Shown piece by piece: positions 1 to 10,600 of a DNA stretch of 64,000 bases. The position numbers and the translations under genes were made by a program. The notes beneath the pieces were generated by a model that ran no database searches, was not told the DNA's origin, and saw nothing but the letters and a program-made list of their open reading frames with translations. Numbering within the stretch: the first letter of the stretch is position 1; every line of letters begins with the position of its first letter. The stretch is from Melanocharis versteri (taxonomy: Eukaryota > Chordata > Aves > Passeriformes > Melanocharitidae), in contig VZTG01007197.1 in assembly GCA_013397845.1 (NCBI GenBank), positions 645,071-709,070 of the forward strand, given 5' to 3'.

Positions 1-93
1 AGAGTTTTTTATCAGCGGAGGAGATGTTGCTTTTGGAAAGTGCATTCTATCAATACCAGACAGCTGAAATTGTGCCGTGTCCCAAAGAGGAGC

Positions 94-100
94 TGACTCA
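94..100. promoter_or_regulatory. AP-1-like site TGACTCA
   Basis: This is an exact match to the AP-1 consensus TGA(C/G)TCA, lying just upstream of the CpG island. Type XII collagen expression is known to respond to mechanical load and AP-1 is a plausible mediator. A single 7-bp match is weak evidence. Confidence 0.25.
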
Positions 101-319
101 CTTCCAAAGTGTCTGGAAATGTCAGCGCGTGTCTTCTGGTTATCACTTTCTTTTCAGCATTTGGATTCTCGTGTAGATGACAGGTCTATTGCAGAAATGA
201 AGCTCAGGAGACACAAGTCCTACTGCCGACAGGTCCTTGATCTCCCAGTCCTGCGGAAAAGTGTCCAGGAGCGGTCCTCTGATAAAATATTAATCTCGGC
301 TATCGGTCACTTCCACCCC

Positions 320-2440
320 GGCTGGAACCCCCCCGATGACTCTGCCAGTCACATCGTGCACGGGGCCGAAAGGGATCCAGCGCGGCCCCGGAACCTCCCC
401 GGCCGCTCCGAGCGGGGGTCCCAAGCTCTGCGCTGAGGCACGGCCCCATCTCTCCCTGTCTCCGCCCTTCCCGGCCCTGTTTTCCATCTCGTCCCCGCCG
501 CGGTGGCCCCGGGGGCCCAGCGGCAGCCTCGGCAGGCGGACAGACGGACGGTCTGTCGGTCCGTCGGTCGCCGCTCCTGCCCGCTGCCGCCACCGGGAGG
601 CGCTCCGGCACCACGGATGGCGCCGGTGCGGCGGGGCTCCGGGACCAGCGGGGCCGCGCCTGGGAGAAACCCGCAGCTTTTCCCCTCCCTGCTTCCCCCT
701 GCTCCTCGCCCATCTCTGTTCCGCGTCCCCGGCTTGCGCACCCGCTCCGAGGGGACGGCGACATCCCGTGTTTTAGCCCGAAGGGGTCCCGGAGGAGTCT
801 CATCCGCGAGCGTTACCGGGGATGCCGTTCCCCACGGGTGTGGGAGCAGACCCGCTGCTGGCGCGGAGCCCCTGGGATGCTCTTTGTGGGCCCCACTGGA
901 TGACCTGCGCCCTCGGGCAGGGCAGGGCCCGGGTGTTTCGCCGTGTCACTCTCTGGCACGGCGCGCTGCAGAGGCCGGGACACGCCGGGTGGCCCGGGCG
1001 GGCTCCCGAGAACGAGTGATGGGAGACCCTGGCGGAGCCTGTCGCCCAACGGACCATCCGATTTTGGAAGGTGCGGTTCCTTTGGGAAGCACAGAGTTTC
1101 AGACACGGGCTAGGGGCGCGGATTTTCCACAGGGTCCGAGGGAGGATCATTGCGGCCGTGCGCCCCGTCCCTCAGCCCGGGGAGCCGTACCCGTCCGGCC
1201 GCAAGCTGCTCCCGGCGCCCGCGGCGCTTTGTGCTCCAAGTAAAACACCCGTGTGGCGGAGGGCTGCCGGGGGGGAGTGTGTATTTAATGTATGCTTAAT
1301 GTATGTACGGCTGCATAGCGTTGAAGCCAGACACACCTGAAACGTGTCACAATGATCATATCACCTTTGCCCTCAAGGCTCCCGGCCGCGCCACCGGGAG
1401 TGCCCGCGCTCCTTTGCCAGGCTGATCAGCCCAGCCTCGGCAGAGCCAGCGGGTCCTCCGCGGGGGCGACGGGGGCTGCGTGGAACCCCCGCCCGGGGAC
1501 ACCCTCCGCGCCGCCGTCCCTGGAAGCCTGCCCGGAGACTCAATTTTTCCACTGCCCTCCCGTGTCCTCCCCGTTTGGGAAGCNGAGGGTAAATTGAGAG
1601 TTGGGAACAGCCCTCTATTAAGTAGCAGATTGAGAAGAGGCTCTTCCCACTTGGAGAAGGCAAGTCTTCCCAGACAGACCCCTCGCATCGGGAGCTACAG
1701 TAATCGAGACGCCTCCTCTGCGCTCACTGTTGCCGCTGCTGCTGCTCCTCCTTCGCCGCTGCTGCTACTTGCTGCTCCCTCCACAAGGTGCCCCCGGAGC
1801 TTCATCCTTTATCCTCCTCCCTTTATCCAGGTCCGCCGGCTGCGGCTCCCGCCGCTGCGGGCACCGCCGGAGTCATCGCCGGAGGAGCTGTCCCGTCACC
1901 GACCCCGGCACCCTGCGGCCACCGCGGAAGGTCTGTGTGTGCCCGCGCAGGAGCGGGGGTCTCCTGCCCGCCCCGCCGCCGACCCCGATGGGACCCCTCG
2001 TGCCCCGCTCTGTCCGCACGCCCCCCGCACGCAGCCCCTTCCAATGCACCTTAGGCTGGGGTCGCAGCGCCGGGCTGGCAGCTGACGCGGGGTTAGGAAG
2101 GAGCGTGTGTGCGCGCCTTGGGCATGTCAGAGCCGGCTGCAGGCGTGCGGCCGGGCGGGCGGAGAGGTGCGGGGCACAGCGCCCCGGGGCTGCTGGCTGT
2201 CAGCCCGGGGAGAGGCACGGGGAGCCCGGCGGGGTGCCGGCCTCCAGCGCTGCCGGCGGCCGGGTGCCTGGGCAGAAATGCGGGGAGGGGCGGTGGTGGC
2301 CCCGAGACGGAGGCTGCCGGCGGCCGGAGGCTCCAGGCGGAGCCCGCTGTCAGCGCCCAGCGCGCCTGCAGGCACGCTACCGCTGCGGCTTTGGCAGGAG
2401 CTCTTGCTTCCCTCCCTTGTGTATGCAGCTGCCGGTGATG
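320..2440 (+). promoter_or_regulatory. COL12A1: CpG island, likely COL12A1 promoter region
   Basis: This is a sharply bounded GC- and CpG-rich block in an otherwise AT-rich window. It contains several GC-box-like motifs, for example CCCGCCCCGCC near 1967, GGGCGGGCGG near 2155 and GGGGCGG near 2285. It lies 2-4 kb upstream of the first coding exon and on the same strand, which is where a promoter and noncoding first exon are expected. No convincing TATA box sits at a definable start site. The transcription start itself is not visible from sequence. One ambiguous base (n) is at 1584. Confidence 0.6.
1690..1930 (+). other. COL12A1: Candidate noncoding first exon (5' UTR) of COL12A1
   Basis: The first coding exon begins with an acceptor (CAG at 4531-4533), so an upstream noncoding exon must exist. 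The best candidate I see is the CTG/GCC-rich stretch ending in CGCGGAAG followed by the donor GTCTGT at 1931. A second possible donor is at about 1785 (CACAAG followed by GTGCCC). The left border is a guess. The choice of donor needs transcript data. Confidence 0.25.
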
Positions 2441-4533
2441 CTTTCTCCTGCTTCCAGTTTTTTATGTCTTTGATTTGTAGTGGGTTTTTCCTGCGGTTTT
2501 TTTCTTTTTCCGTTTACGCCAGTTTTTTCTTCTTGAAAGTGGTAAATGTCGTGCACTGTGTGGTTTAGAAATGCTTTGGCTATGCTTTTGTAGGTTGAAT
2601 TAGCATGAGGTAGGATTGGCACTGTGAAAGCTCGGGTTTGACTTTTTCTAAGTGGTCTCTAAAGATCAATGAGAAAACCTTTAGTCCTGGCACGACGTCT
2701 GTTGTGTCCCTGCTGAACCAGTTGAGAGGATCTTTCCTCTGCCACCTCCAGGCTTGCTTTCACACACCTAAGTTCGTGAGAAGGAAACAGTGTTTCTGGG
2801 TTAGCAAACGAATGCTTTGGCTGAGGTGGTGTATTTCATGAAATAAAAACGTGTATCAGGAATGGTAGACCAGCAGCAGAGGAGAATTCCTGGATGCCTT
2901 TGTGAGATGATTAACTTCTGTTGCTTTTCAAAAGGATCAAAAGATGGCAGTCAAAGCTCGCACGAGATTTTCAGGACAAAACGTCCTTTTGCGTTGAATT
3001 TAGGCGATCTTTAAACTCACTGCAGGATGCTGTATATCTGCCCAGGGGCAGCTGTTTCCCACGCAGAGCAGTGATACGATTTTGGAGCTTTCAGAGCATT
3101 TTAATACTAACTTTGGCCTTTCTTGTGTTAGTCAGTCAGGGAGCCATTATGGTCAATATTACTCTGCTGTTTAGCCGCTGGAACTGCCGTTAGACTGAAA
3201 CCTTTGCTTAGATTTTCGTTGAGCTTTTGGTATTTTCATGTGCAGTAAAGGCATTTGGCTAAGGCAAGTATACACAGCTGCTCAAATGAAGCTCAGTGTC
3301 AGTAACTGGGAAATTCCTGGATCTCCATAGCATCTTCTCACCAAATGTGGCTTACTGGATAGTTCTTTAGATGGTAGAATATTGTTCTCCCTTTCAGTTG
3401 TATCTGCGGACTAATGGTTTATGTATTTTTCTTTTGTTTTGCTCTTGGCACCTTCCTGATAAAATCTGTTGCCTAATTGCTTTTGGAATTCTCTTTCCCC
3501 CAGCCTAATTATGATATATGATGCATTTATGACTTTATTCATACTAATTGCCACTCCCCTATTTCTTGAGATAGAAAATAGGAAACTTTAGAAACACTTA
3601 CATGCATGTTTAGGTTAATATTAGACTTTACTTAGACAAGGAAATAATTTGGAAGTTTTTCTGGAGTAATTGCCAGTAATTTCACATGACCTAGAGCACG
3701 TAGTTATGAAGGTATGGCTGTTTGCAATTAAGAACCACTAACTTGGCCTAGTCCCACTTATATTGCTAGACAACCTGCAGTGATTGTGAGACTCTTATGC
3801 CTGTCAGCTTTATAAAGTGTATTTTAAATCAATTTTCTCTCAGGACATGTAAATGAATTATCAGATGTTGAACCATCATGGCTAGACAGACGTGTCAAAT
3901 TTCAGTTGTGTGTTACACACACTTCTGTATAACCTATTTCAGACTTTCAAGAAATGAAGAATAGCACATTTGTAGGCAGAACCCCTCAAAAAAGTTTTAT
4001 TACAGTTTCCAAACTGCCTTGAGACCAGTAAAACAAAGCTAACTAAGTGGTTCAACAGTTATGAAAAAGGAGCCGATTAAAATCCCCAGCTGAAAGAGAC
4101 ATTTAGTTGATCCAAGGCAGGAATGACCTCTGAATTAGCTATCATCACATTCAGCGATGAAGTCATGGAGCTCCCTTCTGGCTCCTGCCTGTGCGGAGGC
4201 ACAGATCTTCACTGCACTTCCCTGATCAAATTAACCCTAACTAGGTTAATGCTTCATGTGCTTACTGTGATTGGAAAGCGTTCAGCAACAAAAAGCACAT
4301 TATTGCGAGACGAGGCTCTCCGGTTAGTCATACAGATCTTTCGTCGTCTTGGACAGCTTTCAAGTCTAGAGGTTTCAACCTGGTCCCGTGGGTGGGGGCT
4401 GGGGATAAGGGAACAAAGTGAAATCCACGATTCGTCTTTTTTATGTTTCATGAATACACCCACGCAATCCTTTAATCCACATGTATCATTTCCTTCTCGT
4501 TTCTCCCCCTCCCTCCCTTCCCCATCATTGCAG
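1931..4533 (+). other. COL12A1: Probable intron 1 (5' UTR intron)
   Basis: The first 500 bases are still in the CpG island, and the rest is AT-rich with no recognisable repeat or gene. It ends in a strong polypyrimidine tract and CAG at 4531-4533. The left border depends on the uncertain exon 1. Confidence 0.35.
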
Positions 4534-4641
4534 ATTCATTCATGTTGTTGTGATCTGAAAGGGCAGAAATGAAGACAGCGCTGTGCTCGGCAGTCGCTGC
4601 TCTGTGTGCAGCCACCCTCCTCTCCTCCATCGAGGCTGAAG
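4534..4641 (+). CDS. COL12A1: COL12A1 exon 2: 5' UTR end, start codon, signal peptide
   Basis: The acceptor is CAG at 4531-4533 and the donor is GTAACC at 4642. Coding starts at 4569, where the ATG has a purine at -3 (GAAATGA). It encodes 24 residues plus one base: a basic start, an alanine/leucine-rich hydrophobic core and the tail LLSSIEAE, which matches the signal peptide end of vertebrate collagen XII. It ends in phase 1. This is the exon shared by long and short isoforms. Confidence 0.95.
4542..4553 (+). other. Three-codon upstream ORF in 5' UTR
   Basis: ATG TTG TTG TGA lies in the exon 2 leader, ending 15 nt before the main start codon. Its context is weak (T at -3 and T at +4). It could modestly reduce or delay initiation at 4569, or be ignored by scanning ribosomes. 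Confidence 0.4.
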
Positions 4642-7600
4642 GTAACCTTCTCCTCCCTGCCCCCTTGCCCCGCTGCCCAGCAAACCTCCCCATCAGCCTT
4701 GAGCTACTGGCTCTCTCCCTCTCTGTTTTTGAGTGTGAATACTTCACCTTCTCTCTTTCTCTCCTTCAGAGAAACGCCTCTCCTTCCTTGCCCAGCTCCT
4801 TCTGTGTTCTGTTTCTCCCGGCTAGTGAGCCGGACCGTAGCTCCCTCTCTCTGTCCCTCTGGTGTGCTGTCCACACCACCACAGACAGGACGTGGGCCAG
4901 CCGGTGTGGCCGCCCGGGCGCAGCGCCCCGAGGAGCCCACTGCCACTGGTGGGCAGCCCGGCGTGGCCGGGGCCGCGGCGCTGCCCCCAGGACGGACCGA
5001 GAAGGGCTGGTCTCTGGCCTCTTTTAGTAATGTTGAGAGAGGAAACGGAAAACCTACTACCCAACAACCTGCAACTTTGAAATAAAATGCTCCAACAGAG
5101 TCTGGCTCTCTGCGCCTGTGTGTTTTGTCCAGCCGGACGCCGCCCCTCTGCCCCACCGGCCTGCCGGTGCCTCGGCCTCCCCTGCTCGGCGGGGCGACCC
5201 CCGGCTGGGCCTTGGGGTGGCCGGACCCTCCCTCAGGGACACCTCGACTTCTGTGCCGGGTCTGACCTGGGGAACACGCCTGGGGAGATGCTGTTGGTGC
5301 TGTGACATGTGTCCTGGGCATCGCTGAAGGGAAGGCTGGGCCAGGTCTTGCTGTGGCAGCTGGGGCTCCAAGGCTCTGGCATGCTTGTGGGTACTGTCAC
5401 CTCCAAAAAGGCTTTCCTGTTCCTTCTCCTCCTCCTCCTCAGCTCTCGGCTCAGTCTCAGGAGGTTGAGGCCCCTGGCAGCCCTGGTAGCATCCTGCCTC
5501 CAGCTGAAGGTGTGGGGAGACCCATCTTCACTGCCACACTCACCACAGCGTGGCTCAGAATGGCCTGGCCTGGCATTTGCTCCCCAGTGGATTAACAGCA
5601 GCTGTGTCCTGTGCCCTCAGTGTGAGCTGCTTGGCTTTTTGGTCACAGTCATGGCATTTCTGCCAGCAGCGGCTGCCAGGGGAAATAGAGAGGCTGAACG
5701 TCCTGCACTGAAATGACTTGATCTGACCTCCAGGACCTGACTCCATCATAGGTGTGAACTCCCCTGGGTTTACTGGAAAAAACCAGAAGCCAGCATCTGA
5801 AAATTCATTTTTGTCCTCTTTCTTCTCCTTCTATCTTGAACTGAAACAAATTCCATGATCATGGCCTGCCACAAGCTCTGTTGTCTGGACCTGGTCACCT
5901 TGGCTCATCGCTGCTATAAACATGGGGTGTCAGAGATGCCTCTGCAGTGTTTATCCCCCATGCAGTAGTGCTTGCTTGGGACATGTAGATGTAAAGTACA
6001 CTGGCTTTCTGGAAAAAGATGGCGTTGTTGCCAGTAGTGCAACATCTGGTCACCCTAGGAGAGAATCAGTCCACTGCCTTCCTCTCATGCTGCGTTGTTG
6101 TTGGCAAAGGAACCGAAAAAGGTCATTTGAAGTCATTTCAGAGTTGTGTTTGAAACGCAGGACTGCTGTGCCAGAGAAAGCAGAGAAAGTGTACAGTTTT
6201 GATGGAGGAAGGGAGTGAATGTGTTTGTGTGTTCTTCCCCGTCTCAGAAGGGAGCTCATTTGGAGCTGGAGTAATATTTCGATTGTCTTGCACTACTAAT
6301 TATATGTACGGAGTATGTTATTTTGGAATGTAAGTGAAGGTGTTTTATCTAGCTATAGTGTAGACTAAACCAGTCATAGCTTCAATACTGTTAAAGCAAG
6401 CTACAAAAATGTATTTGGAGCAGCACAGTTATAACAGCAAAACTTGACACATAGCCGGATGACCTTGATTAGATGTTGGAGGATGCACTATCGCCAAGCA
6501 AAAAGTGAACAAAGCCTGATCTTGGGAGTTGTAGGGAGCTCTTGGACACAACTTACTCTGCATTCAGAAATGTTTGATAAATAATATCTAATTTACAGTG
6601 ATCATGTTTCTGTGAGAAAATTCTAGCTCCAGAGTTTTGAAGCAAGAGCAGGAAAGTGTGGGGTAAAAAATTGTGGTGCTCAAAATGGAGTGAGAAATAG
6701 TCGTGCTGAAAATGAAAAGTTCAAAACTGGGAATACCTTAGGACTTGCTGTGGTGGGAACTGCTTTTGTGGAGATTTTTAAGATGGGGCTTTTGTTTGCA
6801 CTATACTGGTTATTCTTCTGCACTGTTTTAATTTCGTGCTGCAAGTTTGCATAATTTTGTAAATTGCACCGAATTTACTTTAGCAAACTATTTACTTACT
6901 TATTTGTTTACTTTATTCTGGTATCATTGCAACTTAAATCCTGTCTGCCTAACAGAATTTCTCCTGTGAACATTTTTCCCTCAGTCTTATTTTTCTAAAT
7001 TTCAGATCCCTTTGTGGCAAAGCTATCCTCCCACACCAGTCAGTCAGCCAGTCCTATGTCTCTTTTCTTGGTTCTTTTTGACTCTCCCTGTACAATTCAC
7101 GAGACAAGGGTTTTGAATTTTCTTTCCCAAAGGTGTGGGTAGGCACTTGGTGGGATGAAAAAGTGAGAGGAGAATAAGGGAGAGGGCCATTTAATGTGAT
7201 GAAGATTCTTGATATGAGGTGGGAAAATGGGGTGAGAGCAGAGGAAATAAAAAGCTTAGTTTTATTTTCTGCCCTCCTTCAGCTTTCATTTTTCAGTCTC
7301 CCTTGGGAATAGACCTGGTGTTTGTCCGATGCTGCTGTCCATAGATTCCTGAATCTTCCAGTATGAAGCTGATTCTTCGTCAGCATCACAACTGCTCTGA
7401 AGCTGCTCTGTGAGAGCTGTGCTCTGCTGCTCTTGGCAAAGCAGTGAGCTGTAGTAATGGTGTTAGAGCTCTTCTACAGAGGTACAGCAGAACAGGAATT
7501 TCTGGTTGGGCAGTCACTGTAGGACTGGAGGGGGTAAAATACACTTACAGTCTAAAGGCATTCATGCCATTTCACTGGGGAAGTTGTTTGTTTATGGTGG

Positions 7601-10600
7601 TCAAGGAAGCAAATCTCTTTTCATGCTCAGCATTTTTCCTCTTTTCTTTTACAGTGAAATTCTTCTTGTTTTATTTTGCAGTCCTTCTGATATCTCTCTC
7701 CCAGATTAAACTCCTGGTGTGTGATTCTATATTTTATACTTAAGGTTTTTTGTGCCTTTTTAGTCCAGCACAGCAATACTCCAGTGCATTCTATGTCTGT
7801 CCACATGTCAGAGTTTCTTTCTGTTACAGTATTTTTTTCATCTGTGATCACAAAGAGCCAAGGGCTCTTATTTTAGTTATAGTTAAGTCAAGTATATTGG
7901 CATGTGAAGAATCTATTAATTGTAACCTAAAGTTACTGCTGTGATGTTGTCATGGCTTCTGTCGCATGTCATGTTTCTTAATACAGAGGGATTTTCAAAG
8001 GTACAGGAAAGAAATGAGGAAATAATTGGTTTTGTGTAACCTAACTAACCTTCTGAAGGCTGACTTCAGATTTTCAGGAACTGGTTCAGGCCTAGAAAAC
8101 TCTGTTTTCTAGGCTGGAGGTAGGGAAGGAGGGCATCACTGATCCAAGTGTGGAACCTTTGTGTTGCGCATAAAAATGTTTGTCTGGTGAAAAATCTGTT
8201 ACCAGGACATCCAGTATAGTAAGTGAAAAATAATTGCAGCACAGCAGTCACAGAGGATTAGAATTTTTGGCTTGTAATAAAGCTGTGTTGAGTATATAAA
8301 TTTTCATTGACTGAATGATTTAGAGGTGATCTGGGATAGCTGAAACTTTTGAAGTTTTGGAACTGGTTGGTAGGACCATTTTATTATCTTTTGATGGCAG
8401 TATCTTTTGAGAAAGAAGCTATTGATTTCAAAGTCTCTAAATAGAGACCCATGCAGACTGATATGTGAAATTGAAATTTTTATATACATGAGGGTGTCTA
8501 TACATCCCTGTTTTTCCTGCTGCTAAACAGAAGCCAAATATACACGCATGTGTAAATGTATATACACATGCACATACATATATATGCACAAACGTGTAAA
8601 ATTTGGTAAATATTCATACATACAGTATGTGTATATATATGCAATTATTTTGAGATACATATGTCTTTTTATATATAGGTATATAGATTTAAATGATTTT
8701 TTTTTCAAAGTACACTTATGAACTGTGCAACTTTTATTTTGAAGAAATTTCATATACACATGTAAAAAAAAGTGCAAAGGTACAGATGGCAATGAATATC
8801 TAACAAGTCTGAGAAACTGCTCTTTTGAGAAGCTGCTCTTTACTGCATTTCTAGGCTGTAGGTCAGTCTTTCTCCCAGTCTCATTGGCAATGCAGACTTC
8901 AGAGGAGCTTAACTGGGGTCATGATCTTGTTAGTTGTGCCAAATTCATGCCATTTCTGAAAAATTAGTAAATGAAGAGTTTTGGCACCTTCCAGCCTCAG
9001 CAGGGCTTATTGCTGGGATGGTAAGGCTGAGCTTACTCTTCAGCTTCTGTAGACTATGTGTTGTTTTAACATGGGCTAACATGTTATTTTACATGCTAAT
9101 TATAGTGTGTCTCCTTTCCAGTGATGGAATCACAAAATCTGTTTCACACAGGGATTGTGGATGGCAGCTACTTCCAAGTTATATCACTTTTAAATGTGGT
9201 TCAAGATATAAATTACTTGATATTCCAGTTATATTTTATTTCTGTCTTGTTAAAGTATTCATTGGGATCCTCTAGCAGTCACATTGTGTTATCTACAAAA
9301 AGCTGTAAATTTTTTATATTACTTGTGAAGTAATACAAGCTAATATAAGACCTGCATATCATGAGAAAGATACTTTGCTCTCTATTTTTTTTTTTGTTTC
9401 AGAAATTATACCCTTATTACATGTGTATATAACACGATAACTGGCAATGATTTAAGTATATTATGTCCGATTTTAAAATTTTGTTTTTCTTTTCTGGTGC
9501 ATAATATAGAAGATCCAGTTAAGGAAACCATAACACAGTTCTAAGAGTGGTCAAAACTAATGCTGTGGAAACATGATTGTCGTACAGCAGGATATTTTTT
9601 TACTACTCTGGAAACCCATAGGAGAGCCATGCATTTCTGTGCATCAACAGTTGGATCACTGTATGAAGGCAGTACTACAACACCATGACACGTTATGGTC
9701 ATGATCCTGTACCCTGACAAGTCAGTGAGAGGTTTGGCATGGATTTCGATGGACACAGGATCAGCAGTGTTACTACACTGTAAGAACAGATGCAACTTCA
9801 CTGCTGCAAGTAGCCTGACATTAGGACTGCTTGCTGGAGTTAAGCTGCACTCACACGTAAGATTTTGTTGAGTGAAGTTTTAAGGTTTCTCCCTGCAAAG
9901 GGGCTAATTTCTACTGCAACAAGGGGAATTTTTCTCCTAGAACTCTGGTTTGATTAAGTATTGCTGATGTATTATTTTTCCACTGGTGAATTCCCTTCTG
10001 GAAGAAGAATTTTAATGAGATGGAGTAACGGTTGCCCTATTTTATTATCACAATAAGGTTTTTATCATCTAAACATTTTTCTGTACTTCAGATCAGCTTA
10101 CTACTCTCTGTCATATGACCATGGTTTGGTCTTCACCCCACAGCTGGTTTCACTTGGGTGAAATCTGACCCCTGTGAAGGTCCATGGATGTTTTGGAGAT
10201 TCTGTTTGAGTACCAAAAGCTCACAGGCCATCTGGAAGATATTTTGATGACATTGGATCCAAACTGCTTTTTTTTTTCACTCAAGCAAGATTCCTTTTTG
10301 GATTTCAATGGGAGAAGTATTCGGTGCTTGAGTTTGATAAGCCAGCCATAGGCTGAGAATGAATGGATTTAAAGTGCAGCAATGAAGACGGGGATTAGGT
10401 CTCAGAAATAACTATGATGATAAAGGCAGTGAGGTTTTGGAGTAATTTCTGTGGGAAGCTGGCAGTCCTGCCAATAGTGGAGGTCTTTAAGAATGATCTG
10501 AGAAAACATGTCAGTAATGACACAGGGTGGCCAATCTTGCCTTGACCGTGCGATGGATGAGGGGACTTTCGAGTTCCCCTGCAATGCCTGTGATCACCTG

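Noticed and set aside
300..1243. Long open frames on both strands in the CpG island
   Set aside because: They are Arg/Pro/Gly/Ala-rich in every frame, as expected where GC-rich DNA lacks stop codons. No domain, homology or splice logic supports them.
1480..2473. Open frames of 200-247 codons across 1480-2473
   Set aside because: This is the same GC-rich effect. They overlap the probable promoter and noncoding exon and have low-complexity composition.
9541..9801. 86-codon minus-strand open frame in intron 2
   Set aside because: I see no recognisable domain, flanking splice sites or repeat family. It could be part of an old transposon but I cannot name one.
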